From contig JBLIOL010000082.1 of assembly GCA_047639615.1 (NCBI GenBank), forward strand, positions 1 to 17,348: a stretch of DNA of 17,348 bases, in the 5' to 3' direction. Positions 7,515-14,484 of this stretch are shown in pieces. Under the pieces are notes generated by a model. The model was given only the letters and a program-made list of their open reading frames with translations, searched no databases and was not told the DNA's origin. How positions within the stretch are numbered: position 1 is the stretch's first letter; every line of letters begins with the position of its first letter. Position numbers and translations under genes: made by a program. Source of the stretch: CAYWNK01 sp047639615. Lineage in GTDB: Bacteria > Planctomycetota > UBA1135 > GCA-002686595.

Positions 7515-7910
7515 TCAGCGGAAGACGAACTTCAGCCCGGACCAATCCTCGGCCACGGCGCAGACCTTGATGTCGACCACGCCAGCCGCCAAGCCCAGGC
7601 TGCGCCCTCCATCACCGCATAGGTCACCGGCTAGGTCCGATGTCTTCTTCGGCCAGGAGATCCAGAGCGTGCCATCAGACGCCAGCTTCGCCACTAGGCC
7701 GTCGAGCTTGCGCATGAGCTGCGCGCGGCTGCGCACGAATTAGGTGGATGTAGTCCATGTGCGCGCCCGCCCGGCGCAGTTGCTTGACGCCTTCTGGTAG
7801 GGACCGAGAGGCTTTGGTAGGTGCCCTGGCGTACCCACGAAGAGCGCGCGCGTATGGGGCCTGATGCCCAGCTTCTAGACGAGCGGCGTTCCTGAATATC
7901 CAGCAGGCAT
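7515..7910 (-). pseudogene. DUF3052 family protein, degraded
   Basis: From ATG 7910 the minus strand reads MPAGYSGTPLV, a TAG stop, then KLGIRPHTRALFVGTPGHLP, as in the N-terminus of DUF3052 proteins. After about 7803 similarity moves to another frame (LPEGVKQLRRAGAHMDYIHL). It shifts again at about 7741 into SRAQLMRKLDGLVAKL, TLWISWPKKTSD, VVDIKVCAV and DWSGLKFVFR, the conserved C-terminal half. Total length (132 codons) is near normal for the family. One nonsense and two single-base shifts make this a pseudogene. The function of the family is unknown. It lies divergent to hemW. Confidence 0.75.
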
Positions 7911-7951
7911 GATTCGGTGCTAGCAGGCCCCGGCTGGATTGGCCCGGCGGC

Positions 7952-7957
7952 TAGAAT
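7952..7957 (+). promoter_or_regulatory. -10 box for a probably leaderless hemW transcript
   Basis: TAGAAT lies 6 nt before the hemW ATG, which places the expected transcription start at or next to the A of the start codon. No Shine-Dalgarno is present. No good -35 is visible. Confidence 0.45.
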
Positions 7958-7963
7958 GCTGGC

Positions 7964-9175
7964 ATGACCAGTCCCACGGCAGGCGTGCGCGCCGCCAGGC
8001 CTCCCGAGGAGGACCTGGGACGCGCCCCGGAAGGCACGCCGCTCTACGTGCACCTGCCCTTCTGTGTCACCAAGTGCCACTACTGTGACTTCTTCTCCGT
8101 GCCGGATGAGGGCCAGGATATCGACGGCATGGTCGGCACGATCTTGGCCGAGGCCGAAGCGCGTGCCCCCTGGCGCCCGCGCACGGTCTTCCTGGGGGGC
8201 GGCACCCCCTCACTGCTGTCAGCTGCCCAGCTAAAGCGCCTGCTGGACGGCCTCGACAAGCTGACCGAGTTCCGCAGCTCCGCCGTGGAGATCACCGCTG
8301 AGTGCAACCCCGAGAGCCTGGACGAGGACAAGGCCCACGCCTTCCTCGACCTGGGTGTGAAACGCCTCTCCATCGGCCTGCAGAGCCTCTCAGACGAGAC
8401 CCTGAAGCTCTTTGGACGCGTCCACACCGCCAAGGAGTCCTTCGAGGCCTTCCGGGCTGCCCGCCGGGCGGGGGTGAAGGATCTGAACGTAGACGTAATC
8501 TACGCGGCTCCAGGGCAGACAGAGGACAGTTACACCACCGATATTGCGAAGATACTAGACCTTCAGCCAGACCACCTGAGTGCCTACAACCTCACATTCG
8601 AGGAGGAGACGCGCTTCCAGCGCTGGCTCAAGGAGGGCAAGGTAAGTAAGGCCCCGGATGAGCTCGAACTAGCCCTCTTCTACATCACTCGTGAGCGGCT
8701 CCAGGAGGCTGGTCTGGGGGCTTATGAGATCAGCAATTACTCATCATCTGGACGCGAATGTCAGCACAACATCAACTATTGGCGCAATGGCCACTACGTC
8801 GGCCTAGGCCCGGGTGCGGTCAGCCACGTGAACGGCTCCAGGGGCGGCAACCCGCGCAGTATCGCGCCCTACAGGCGCTGGGTGAAGGCCGCCGGCCACG
8901 CCACCCAGTGGCGTGAGACCCTCAGCCCCCAGGCACGCCTAGGGGAGACCTGGTGGCTAGGCCTGCGCCTGAGCACCGGTATCGACCCGGCTGAGGCCCT
9001 TGCCACAGCCGGCCTGCCGAAGTCCCCCGAAGCCCTCGAGGCTGTCATTGCCAGCCTGCTGGACACGGGGCACCTCGAGCGTGCCCAAGAACGCCTGCGC
9101 CTGACCCCCCTGGGGCTACCCCTGGCCGACGCCGTCGCATCCAAGTTCCTGGGTGCAGCTGAAGTTGGGGCTTAA
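7964..9175 (+). CDS. hemW: Radical SAM heme chaperone HemW
   Basis: This 403-residue protein has the HemW/HemN-like radical SAM architecture. LYVHLPFCVTKCHYCDF carries the CxxxCxxC cluster ligands Cys34, Cys38 and Cys41 and is followed by the SAM-binding FLGGGTPS, then ECNPE, RLSIGLQS and NVDVIYAAPGQ. The C-terminal part has YEISNYS...CQHNINYW and GLGPGAVSH, then the HemW C-terminal domain. HemW inserts heme into target proteins and is not a true coproporphyrinogen oxidase. The CxxxCxxC is followed directly by DFF, as in HemW, without the extra Cys of HemN. Length is typical (about 380-400). DUF502 starts 22 nt downstream. Confidence 0.9.
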   Translation: MTSPTAGVRAARPPEEDLGRAPEGTPLYVHLPFCVTKCHYCDFFSVPDEGQDIDGMVGTILAEAEARAPWRPRTVFLGGGTPSLLSAAQLKRLLDGLDKLTEFRSSAVEITAECNPESLDEDKAHAFLDLGVKRLSIGLQSLSDETLKLFGRVHTAKESFEAFRAARRAGVKDLNVDVIYAAPGQTEDSYTTDIAKILDLQPDHLSAYNLTFEEETRFQRWLKEGKVSKAPDELELALFYITRERLQEAGLGAYEISNYSSSGRECQHNINYWRNGHYVGLGPGAVSHVNGSRGGNPRSIAPYRRWVKAAGHATQWRETLSPQARLGETWWLGLRLSTGIDPAEALATAGLPKSPEALEAVIASLLDTGHLERAQERLRLTPLGLPLADAVASKFLGAAEVGA

Positions 9176-9186
9176 ATACGGGCGAT

Positions 9187-9195
9187 AGGAGAGGG
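9187..9195 (+). promoter_or_regulatory. Ribosome binding site selecting a GTG start
   Basis: AGGAGAGGG lies 2-6 nt before GTG 9198 but about 17-21 nt before the next in-frame ATG at 9213. The spacing favours the GTG. Confidence 0.5.
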
Positions 9196-9197
9196 TC

Positions 9198-10136
9198 GTG
9201 TGCCCCGCTCCCATGTCGCCTAAGCCCACTCTTCTCAAGTCCGTTCCAGCTCCCGCCAAGAGCCGGCGCCAGGGCTTCTTCCTGCGTGGTATCGCCGTAC
9301 TGCTGCCCACCGTGCTGACGCTGGTGGTCTTCGTGACCGTCTGGCAGTTCCTGGAGCGCTACGTCACCGGCCCGATCAACTCGGTCATCTACGGCTCCCT
9401 CGAGGGCAACGGAGCCGGCTGGGCCTGCCTCGAATCCATGGAGATCAATCCCTACGACCGGGAGTACCTGGACGAGGATAATTTGCCGCCTGAGCTGCGC
9501 GACAAGCTCGACGCCCTCGGCGGCTATGGGTCCCTGACCTTCAGCATCGCCATGGTCGCCTGGCGCACCCAGCACGAAGACTTCTTCCGCGACTTCGACG
9601 TGCTCGCCGTGGATCGCGAGAAGCTGCGCAGCGCCGTGATCACCAAGGTCCACCCAGCCATCGGCACGGTGCTAACCCTGATCCTGGTGCTGACCTTCGG
9701 GTACCTGGCCAGCGGCTTCCTGGGCCGCTCCTTACTCTCGGGCACCGAGCGGCTCTTGATGCGCATCCCACTGGTGCGCTCGGTCTATCCCACCGCAAAG
9801 CAGCTGGTGGAGTTCTTCTTCTCCGACAACCAGTTGGAGTTCGACCACGTCGTCGCCTTGCCCTATCCCTCGGACGACATCTGGTCCATCGGCTTCGTCA
9901 CCGGCAACGGCCTGCGCTCCCTCAACGAGAGCCTCGACATGACCCTGGTCACGGTCTTCGTGCCGACCTCGCCTGTACCCATGACCGGCTTCATGGTCTT
10001 CCTCGAGCAATCGAAACTGCGCCCCCTCGACCTGACGGTCGAAGAGGCGCTGCGTATCACGGTCACCGGCGGCGTCATCGTCCCGCCCAAGGAACAGATC
10101 TCGGACGTGGAACTCGCCGCGCGCATGGCGGCCTAG
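9198..10136 (+). CDS. DUF502 family membrane protein
   Basis: This 312-residue protein has two membrane segments (about 29-51 and 153-177) and the conserved DUF502 tail: IPLVRSVYPTAKQLVEFF (190-207), a VALPYPSDDIWSIGFVTG strand pair, VFVPTSPVPMTGFMVFL (253-269) and a late TGG. The function of DUF502 is unknown; it is an inner-membrane protein with a cytosolic beta-rich domain. The stretch between the two membrane segments (about 60-150) is much longer than in ordinary members, which are near 200 residues in all. The GTG start is chosen on Shine-Dalgarno spacing; ATG 9213 is the alternative. It follows hemW on the same strand. Confidence 0.82.
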   Translation: MCPAPMSPKPTLLKSVPAPAKSRRQGFFLRGIAVLLPTVLTLVVFVTVWQFLERYVTGPINSVIYGSLEGNGAGWACLESMEINPYDREYLDEDNLPPELRDKLDALGGYGSLTFSIAMVAWRTQHEDFFRDFDVLAVDREKLRSAVITKVHPAIGTVLTLILVLTFGYLASGFLGRSLLSGTERLLMRIPLVRSVYPTAKQLVEFFFSDNQLEFDHVVALPYPSDDIWSIGFVTGNGLRSLNESLDMTLVTVFVPTSPVPMTGFMVFLEQSKLRPLDLTVEEALRITVTGGVIVPPKEQISDVELAARMAA

Positions 10137-10150
10137 AAAGACGTCACGCC

Positions 10151-10173
10151 AGCGACGGCAGCCTGCCGTTGCT
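10151..10173 (+). terminator. Hairpin after the DUF502 gene
   Basis: AGCGACGGCA (10151-10160) pairs along its full length with TGCCGTTGCT (10164-10173). One pair is G-U on the plus strand, which would be C-A on the minus. It begins 14 nt after the stop. There is no T-run, so it may be an RNA end stabiliser or a Rho-assisted site and not a full intrinsic terminator. Confidence 0.45.
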
Positions 10174-10291
10174 AGCTTGAGAGCGAGCGCCGGGGGAGGC
10201 GATGGCCTGCGAACAAGCGCCTGGTGCTACCCGATCCACCGCACCTGGACTCCACACGAGAGCCAGACCAGCAGCTGAGTAAGAGACCACG

Positions 10292-10334
10292 AAAAAGCGC
10301 CCGGCCCGCGCGAGATGCGAAGGCTGGGCGCTTT
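10292..10334 (-). terminator. Terminator of the phosphorelay operon
   Basis: GCGCCC (10297-10302) pairs with GGGCGC (10326-10331), extended by AAA/TTT outside and GGCC/GGCT inside. On the minus strand five U follow (10296-10292), 18 nt beyond the stop of the receiver gene. On the plus strand it ends in CTTTG, so it may also catch read-through from the DUF502 side. Confidence 0.8.
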
Positions 10335-10352
10335 GAATTTGGGTTGCTGACC

Positions 10353-10718
10353 CTATTCCGAGAGCACGTTGTGGACGAGCTGGAGAACTTCGTGTGCGTC
10401 GTAGGGCTTCTCGAAGAAGCCGGCGGCACCAGCGGCCATGGCGCGCTCGCGGATCTCGGGCTTCTTGCTAGCGGTGATGAAAATCACCGGCGGGCCGGCG
10501 TTCTCTGAGTTCTCCTTGAAGCGCTCCGAGAGCATGATGCCGTCGCCGCCAGGCATGGAGATGTCGAGGATCGCAAGGTCCGGCTGCTCACGGGTGGCGG
10601 CCATGGTGCCGAGCACTGCGTCGTAAGCGGTGACGACATCATAGTCTGCGGCCTTGAGGCGCAGACCTAGGGCGTGAGCGATGTCGGGGTCATCTTCGAC
10701 GATAAGTATCTTCTTCAT
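10353..10718 (-). CDS. Stand-alone CheY-like response regulator
   Basis: This is a 121-residue receiver domain with nothing attached. The acidic pair is Asp9-Asp10 (IVEDD), the phosphorylated residue is Asp52 (LAILDISMP), the switch Thr is Thr82 (FITAS), and the conserved Lys is Lys104 (FFEKPY). With no output domain, it works by protein contact or as a phosphate shuttle. It is the last gene of a four-gene two-component operon and is followed by a terminator. A 14-nt perfect dyad sits directly before its start. Confidence 0.92.
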   Translation of the reverse strand: MKKILIVEDDPDIAHALGLRLKAADYDVVTAYDAVLGTMAATREQPDLAILDISMPGGDGIMLSERFKENSENAGPPVIFITASKKPEIRERAMAAGAAGFFEKPYDAHEVLQLVHNVLSE

Positions 10719-10719
10719 G

Positions 10720-10733
10720 CTGATTTCAATCAG
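10720..10733 (-). promoter_or_regulatory. Hairpin abutting the receiver start codon
   Basis: On the minus strand CTGATT-GA-AATCAG is a perfect 6-bp inverted repeat ending 1 nt before the ATG at 10718, where a ribosome binding site would be expected. No Shine-Dalgarno is seen. It could tune translation of the last operon gene or be a protein site. Confidence 0.3.
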
Positions 10734-10752
10734 TGGAGGCTACAGCCAGGGA

Positions 10753-11928
10753 TTATGTCGTGATCGGTAGGACGAATGCGAAGCGACTCCCAGCTCCTGG
10801 TTCACTCTCGACCCAAATGCGTCCTTGGTGTGATCGGACGATGCCCTCGCAGATATTGAGCCCAAGGCCCAAACCTCCCTTGATGGAAAAGTCCTCCTCC
10901 CTAGCCTGATACATGCGATCGAAGACCTGACCGATCTGATGGGGCTCAATGCCTCTGCCTGTATCTCTAACGGCCACTTCCACCATACCGGGCTGCGTCT
11001 CACAAAGGTCGACGGTGACCGTGATGGTCCCATCGGACGGTGTGAACTTGACCGAGTTGGAGAGCAAGTTGTTCAGCACCTGAGACAAACGCTCCGCGTC
11101 ACCCTTCACCGTCGGAAGATCCTTGGCCACGCTCACCTTCAGATTGAGCCCCGCCTTGAGAATGAAGGGCTCGCGCTCCTGCACTGTATTGCGTACCCAC
11201 ACACCCACGTCCATCGGGGAGCTATTGATCGAGAGCTTGCCCGTCTCCATGCGCGTGATATCGATGATGTCATCGAGCAGTGTCTTCAAGTGATCACAGT
11301 TGCGCTTGGCGATCCCAAGGTACTCGCGCTGCTTCTCTGTCACATCCCCGCCGAGGCCATCCAGCACGATGGATACAAACTCACGGATGGACGTCAGCGG
11401 CGTTTTCAGTTCATGGGAGAGCACGTGATAGAAGCTCTTAGCCTCCGCCTCGCGGGCCTTGAGGTCGACCACCAGTCGCTCCATGCTGCGCGCGTGCTCG
11501 TTCACCCGGCGTTGCAGCCGGCCCTTGTCAGATGCGTTGGTAATCGCACGCTTGAGGTTCTCCGGGCTAATGCGGTTCTTGGGTAGGTAGTCGGAGACGC
11601 CAGCCCGGATAAGCCCAGCGAGAGTGCCTTCATCCTTACGACCGGTAAGGAAAATCACCGGTAGATCCGGATCCACACGCTTGACCAACTCCATAGCATC
11701 AAAGCCTGTCATCGCACCCAGGAAATAATCGAGCAGCACCACATCAAAAGGCTCCTCCTGCTTTATCTCCACTAGGGCATGATCCGGCCGATGGTGGCCA
11801 GAGAAGATGATCTCCGGCTCCTCAATCTTGCCCAGATAGCGCTTGAGCAGCTCGAGATCCACCGGGTCATCATCAATGGCTAAGACGCGGATCGGCGCCG
11901 GTTTGAGAGCGAAATGGTCGTCACTCAT
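10753..11928 (-). CDS. REC-histidine kinase (hybrid, soluble)
   Basis: This 391-residue protein starts with a receiver domain (Asp20/Asp21, phosphoacceptor Asp67 in VVLLDYF, Lys117 in YLPKN). A short helical linker follows, then a HisKA domain with His172 (VLSHELKTPLTSI) and a HATPase domain with the N box near 286-291 (NNLLSNSVKF), DTGRGI, and GGLGLGLNI. It has no membrane segment, so it is probably controlled by phosphorylation of its own receiver. I chose ATG 11928 because it overlaps the stop of the preceding receiver gene (TAATG); the 12 extra codons of the longer frame overlap that gene. It is the third gene of the phosphorelay operon. Confidence 0.9.
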   Translation of the reverse strand: MSDDHFALKPAPIRVLAIDDDPVDLELLKRYLGKIEEPEIIFSGHHRPDHALVEIKQEEPFDVVLLDYFLGAMTGFDAMELVKRVDPDLPVIFLTGRKDEGTLAGLIRAGVSDYLPKNRISPENLKRAITNASDKGRLQRRVNEHARSMERLVVDLKAREAEAKSFYHVLSHELKTPLTSIREFVSIVLDGLGGDVTEKQREYLGIAKRNCDHLKTLLDDIIDITRMETGKLSINSSPMDVGVWVRNTVQEREPFILKAGLNLKVSVAKDLPTVKGDAERLSQVLNNLLSNSVKFTPSDGTITVTVDLCETQPGMVEVAVRDTGRGIEPHQIGQVFDRMYQAREEDFSIKGGLGLGLNICEGIVRSHQGRIWVESEPGAGSRFAFVLPITT

Positions 11929-12404
11929 TAGCTGGCGCTGGGCAATGAAACCACTCCGAACCAATACTGGTTGATCGACTCGATGACCTTGACGAACTCA
12001 CCGATATTGTTGGGCTTGGTCACGAATGAGTTCGTGCCCAACTGGTACATCTCGTCGACATCTCGGCTGTCCATGGAGGTAGTCAGCGTCACCACAGGCA
12101 TGCTGCGAAGGTTGGTCTCCTCACGCAATTTCTTAAGGAAGCCTCGGCCGTCCAGCCTGGGCATGTTGATGTCCAAGAGAATCAGGTCCGGAGTTGGTGC
12201 GTCATCCAGGCTCGAGAACCGACCGCGTTGGTTGAGGTAATCGAGTGCCTCTTCACCGTTGCCAACGGTGAACATCTTGGCCTCGGACCCGGCCGCCTTA
12301 AGGGCCCTGCGCGTCAGTTCGCAGTCACCCGGATCATCGTCGATCAAGAGGATCGTACCGGGTCGCCGCGTGGACTTCTTGCTGGTAGGTGTGGCTGTCG
12401 TCAT
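11928..12404 (-). CDS. Rcp1-like response regulator
   Basis: This 158-residue receiver has no output domain. It has Asp22-Asp24 (IDDDPGD), phosphoacceptor Asp78 (LILLDINMPRLDG), Thr109 (TLTTS), and Lys130 (SFVTKPN). The C-terminal FVKVIESINQYWFGVVSLP is typical of the Rcp1 subfamily, which dimerises and serves phytochrome and related kinases. The start follows the kinase stop by 45 nt without an obvious Shine-Dalgarno. It overlaps the next kinase by one base and is probably the direct phosphate acceptor of the membrane kinase. Confidence 0.9.
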   Translation of the reverse strand: MTTATPTSKKSTRRPGTILLIDDDPGDCELTRRALKAAGSEAKMFTVGNGEEALDYLNQRGRFSSLDDAPTPDLILLDINMPRLDGRGFLKKLREETNLRSMPVVTLTTSMDSRDVDEMYQLGTNSFVTKPNNIGEFVKVIESINQYWFGVVSLPSAS

Positions 12405-12449
12405 GTGAACGATTCTGCTAGCGAGAGACTAGAAACGCTGGGTGCGCGC

Positions 12450-14204
12450 TCAAGGAGAAACGGGAATAGAATGACCCTCGGCCTCCGCCGCTGGTGTGCG
12501 ATTGGTTTTTTTTGGGATGCTGAACCCGAAGCGACATCCACCGCCAGGAGCCTCCTCGACCCAGATGTCACCACCCATGCGGCCGACGGAGCGCTTGCAG
12601 ATGGCGAGGCCCATGCCGGTGCCTTCGAATTCTCCAACACCGTGCAAGCGCTTGAAAGGGGCGAAGACTTGCTCGCGATATTCGGCAGCGATGCCGATAC
12701 CGTTATCCTCCACGAAGAAGGTCGTGTGCGTTCGGCTGGATTCGCAGCTGATCCGGATCTGCATCGGCTTCTCGGAGGAGTACTTCAGGCCATTGGAGAT
12801 CAGATTGTCGAAGAGTCGGCGGAGAAGGGTGGCATCAGCTTCCAGTTCCGGCAGAGAGTCGACCGTGAACTGCACCCCGTCCTCGTTGCTCCCATGCTGA
12901 TTGTCCGAGAGTAGATTGCTAACCAAAGCGGCGACATCCACACGCTCCCAGGTCACATCCTGGCGGCCCGAACGCGAGAGATCAGAGATGTCCGACACGA
13001 GGTCCGACATGCGTGAGGCAGCGTCCGTGATGTAGTGCAGATCGCTGGCGGCCTCCTCGTTGAGCTCTACGCCGAGGTCGGACTTGAGCAGGCCACTGAA
13101 GGCGACCAGCTTGCGCAGGGGTTCCTGCAGATCGTGGCTAGCCACATGGGCGAACTCGTCCAGCTCCTCGTTGCGTTGACGGAGATCCTTATTAGCCACA
13201 GCCAAGGCCTCTTTCTCGCGCACGAGTTCCTTCTCGGCCACCACTAGCATCTCCACTTGTTCGCGCTGACTCTGCAACACCCACACGTACTCGAAAAGCA
13301 GGCCTACGACTGGCACGCCGTAGGCGATCACTTTCATGAAGTGGGCCACGTTGAAGTGGGAGTCGAAAAGTGCAGCTGACCCAAAAGCCATGTGCAGCTC
13401 GGTTGCGATCTGAGGCACCACGGCCAACATGAGGGCGTGGGACAAGACCGTACCCTCCTGCCTGTGAAAGGGCAGGAACACCGTCCATGCAGCCACAACC
13501 CACATGAGTAGCGGGGCCACATCGTAGCGCCGCTTGATCAGTCCATTGGGGAACATCGCCTTCGGCAGGTCAGGGTTGAGGGCGCAAGCCTGGATCACAG
13601 CGTAGGCCAAGACCACGAGACCAATCGAGATCAGCCCAACGGTGGTCGGGCGCAGAGACCTTCCGTTGCGCTTGCCGCGAGTGCACAGCAGCACACCAAC
13701 CACCGTGATGACCACATTGAATATTCGGGCGAGAACCCAGGTGAAAGGCAGCAGCTGACGATTATCAGCGGAGGCTTCGATCAACCTTGTAGCGGCCAGT
13801 GTGTGGAAGGCGTCCATAGAGCCCGCACACAAGAGCGCCACTCCGATGATCGGCAAGGTGGGGTTGCGCGAGACCGCCCAGGTGGTCAGGCACAAGAGAC
13901 AGGCCACCGCCGCGGCCACCACCGCGCTCCATTCCAAGAGGGCGTGAGCAAAGGCTCCCGCCATGCTGTGGAACAAGGTATCCGTGGCTTCGTGGGAGGG
14001 GAGAGCAGCCAGCTGCTCGAAGCTGTGGGTCGCCATGCCAGCCCCAAAATCCACACCCGCCAGCATGAGCAAAGCCGGTAGCAAACTGACCGACCAGATA
14101 AGTCCAACAGCCCAGTGCGGAAGCCGACCGAGTCGCCGGTCAACTCCCTGACCCCCAAACTCAGCAGTCTGGCTCGGTGTCTTGCTCTCTTGATGTCGCA
14201 TCAT
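12450..14204 (-). CDS. Membrane histidine kinase with MASE-like sensor
   Basis: The 584-residue protein has about seven to eight membrane helices in the first 310 residues, forming an integral sensor of the MASE type. GSMDAFHTLAA (128-138) and LFDSHFNVAHFMKVIAY (279-295) look like conserved intramembrane signatures, but I cannot assign a numbered MASE family. A coiled coil (about 310-350) leads to the HisKA helix with His357 (VASHDLQEPLRKL). The HATPase has its N box at 467-471 (NLISNGLKY), DNGIGI (500-505) and GTGMGLAI (528-535). This DLQEPLRK type of kinase usually pairs with Rcp1-like receivers, which matches the next gene. The signal is unknown. Either of two adjacent ATGs could start it. 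Confidence 0.88.
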   Translation of the reverse strand: MMRHQESKTPSQTAEFGGQGVDRRLGRLPHWAVGLIWSVSLLPALLMLAGVDFGAGMATHSFEQLAALPSHEATDTLFHSMAGAFAHALLEWSAVVAAAVACLLCLTTWAVSRNPTLPIIGVALLCAGSMDAFHTLAATRLIEASADNRQLLPFTWVLARIFNVVITVVGVLLCTRGKRNGRSLRPTTVGLISIGLVVLAYAVIQACALNPDLPKAMFPNGLIKRRYDVAPLLMWVVAAWTVFLPFHRQEGTVLSHALMLAVVPQIATELHMAFGSAALFDSHFNVAHFMKVIAYGVPVVGLLFEYVWVLQSQREQVEMLVVAEKELVREKEALAVANKDLRQRNEELDEFAHVASHDLQEPLRKLVAFSGLLKSDLGVELNEEAASDLHYITDAASRMSDLVSDISDLSRSGRQDVTWERVDVAALVSNLLSDNQHGSNEDGVQFTVDSLPELEADATLLRRLFDNLISNGLKYSSEKPMQIRISCESSRTHTTFFVEDNGIGIAAEYREQVFAPFKRLHGVGEFEGTGMGLAICKRSVGRMGGDIWVEEAPGGGCRFGFSIPKKTNRTPAAEAEGHSIPVSP

Positions 14205-14375
14205 GGTGTTGGATCGCGGCCTTACCCCTGGATCCTAGGCAGGAGTGGGAGACCAATGCAATCGTTGCGCGCCGGCCACCGAGGCGGGCCTGTCCAAGAG
14301 AATCGGCCACCTACAAGATCTAGATGAGGGCCAACTCGCACCTGTGACAGCCCCCTAGAATGAGGTGCCCTCCCG

Positions 14376-14437
14376 GTAATTAAATCGGCGCCTGCTTGTC
14401 GGCACTGTCACTCCACATCACCCGTGTTGTTAATTAC
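14376..14437. promoter_or_regulatory. AT-rich inverted repeat upstream of the kinase operon
   Basis: GTAATTAA (14376-14383) and its exact reverse complement TTAATTAC (14430-14437) lie 54 bp apart centre to centre in an otherwise GC-rich 280-bp gap between the 14485-15477 gene and the kinase. TAATTA is itself palindromic. About five helical turns separate them, which would suit two sites of one regulator. They lie 170-230 bp from the kinase start. The rest of the gap shows nothing I can name. Confidence 0.35.
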
Positions 14438-14484
14438 GTAAACCATCCCACCGGCGGGACACTCGGCGCCCGCTCCAGCGCGGC

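Noticed and set aside
7694..8080. 128-codon minus-strand frame
   Set aside because: It overlaps the hemW 5' end and the DUF3052 pseudogene in a different frame from the conserved residues.
12228..12914. 228-codon plus-strand frame antisense to the kinase operon
   Set aside because: Its residues are explained by the conserved minus-strand kinase and receiver codons. It has no own start signal or similarity.
14442..14464. Short TCCC/GGGA hairpin as terminator of the 14485 gene
   Set aside because: The stem is only about 5 bp and has no U-tract. Too weak to call.
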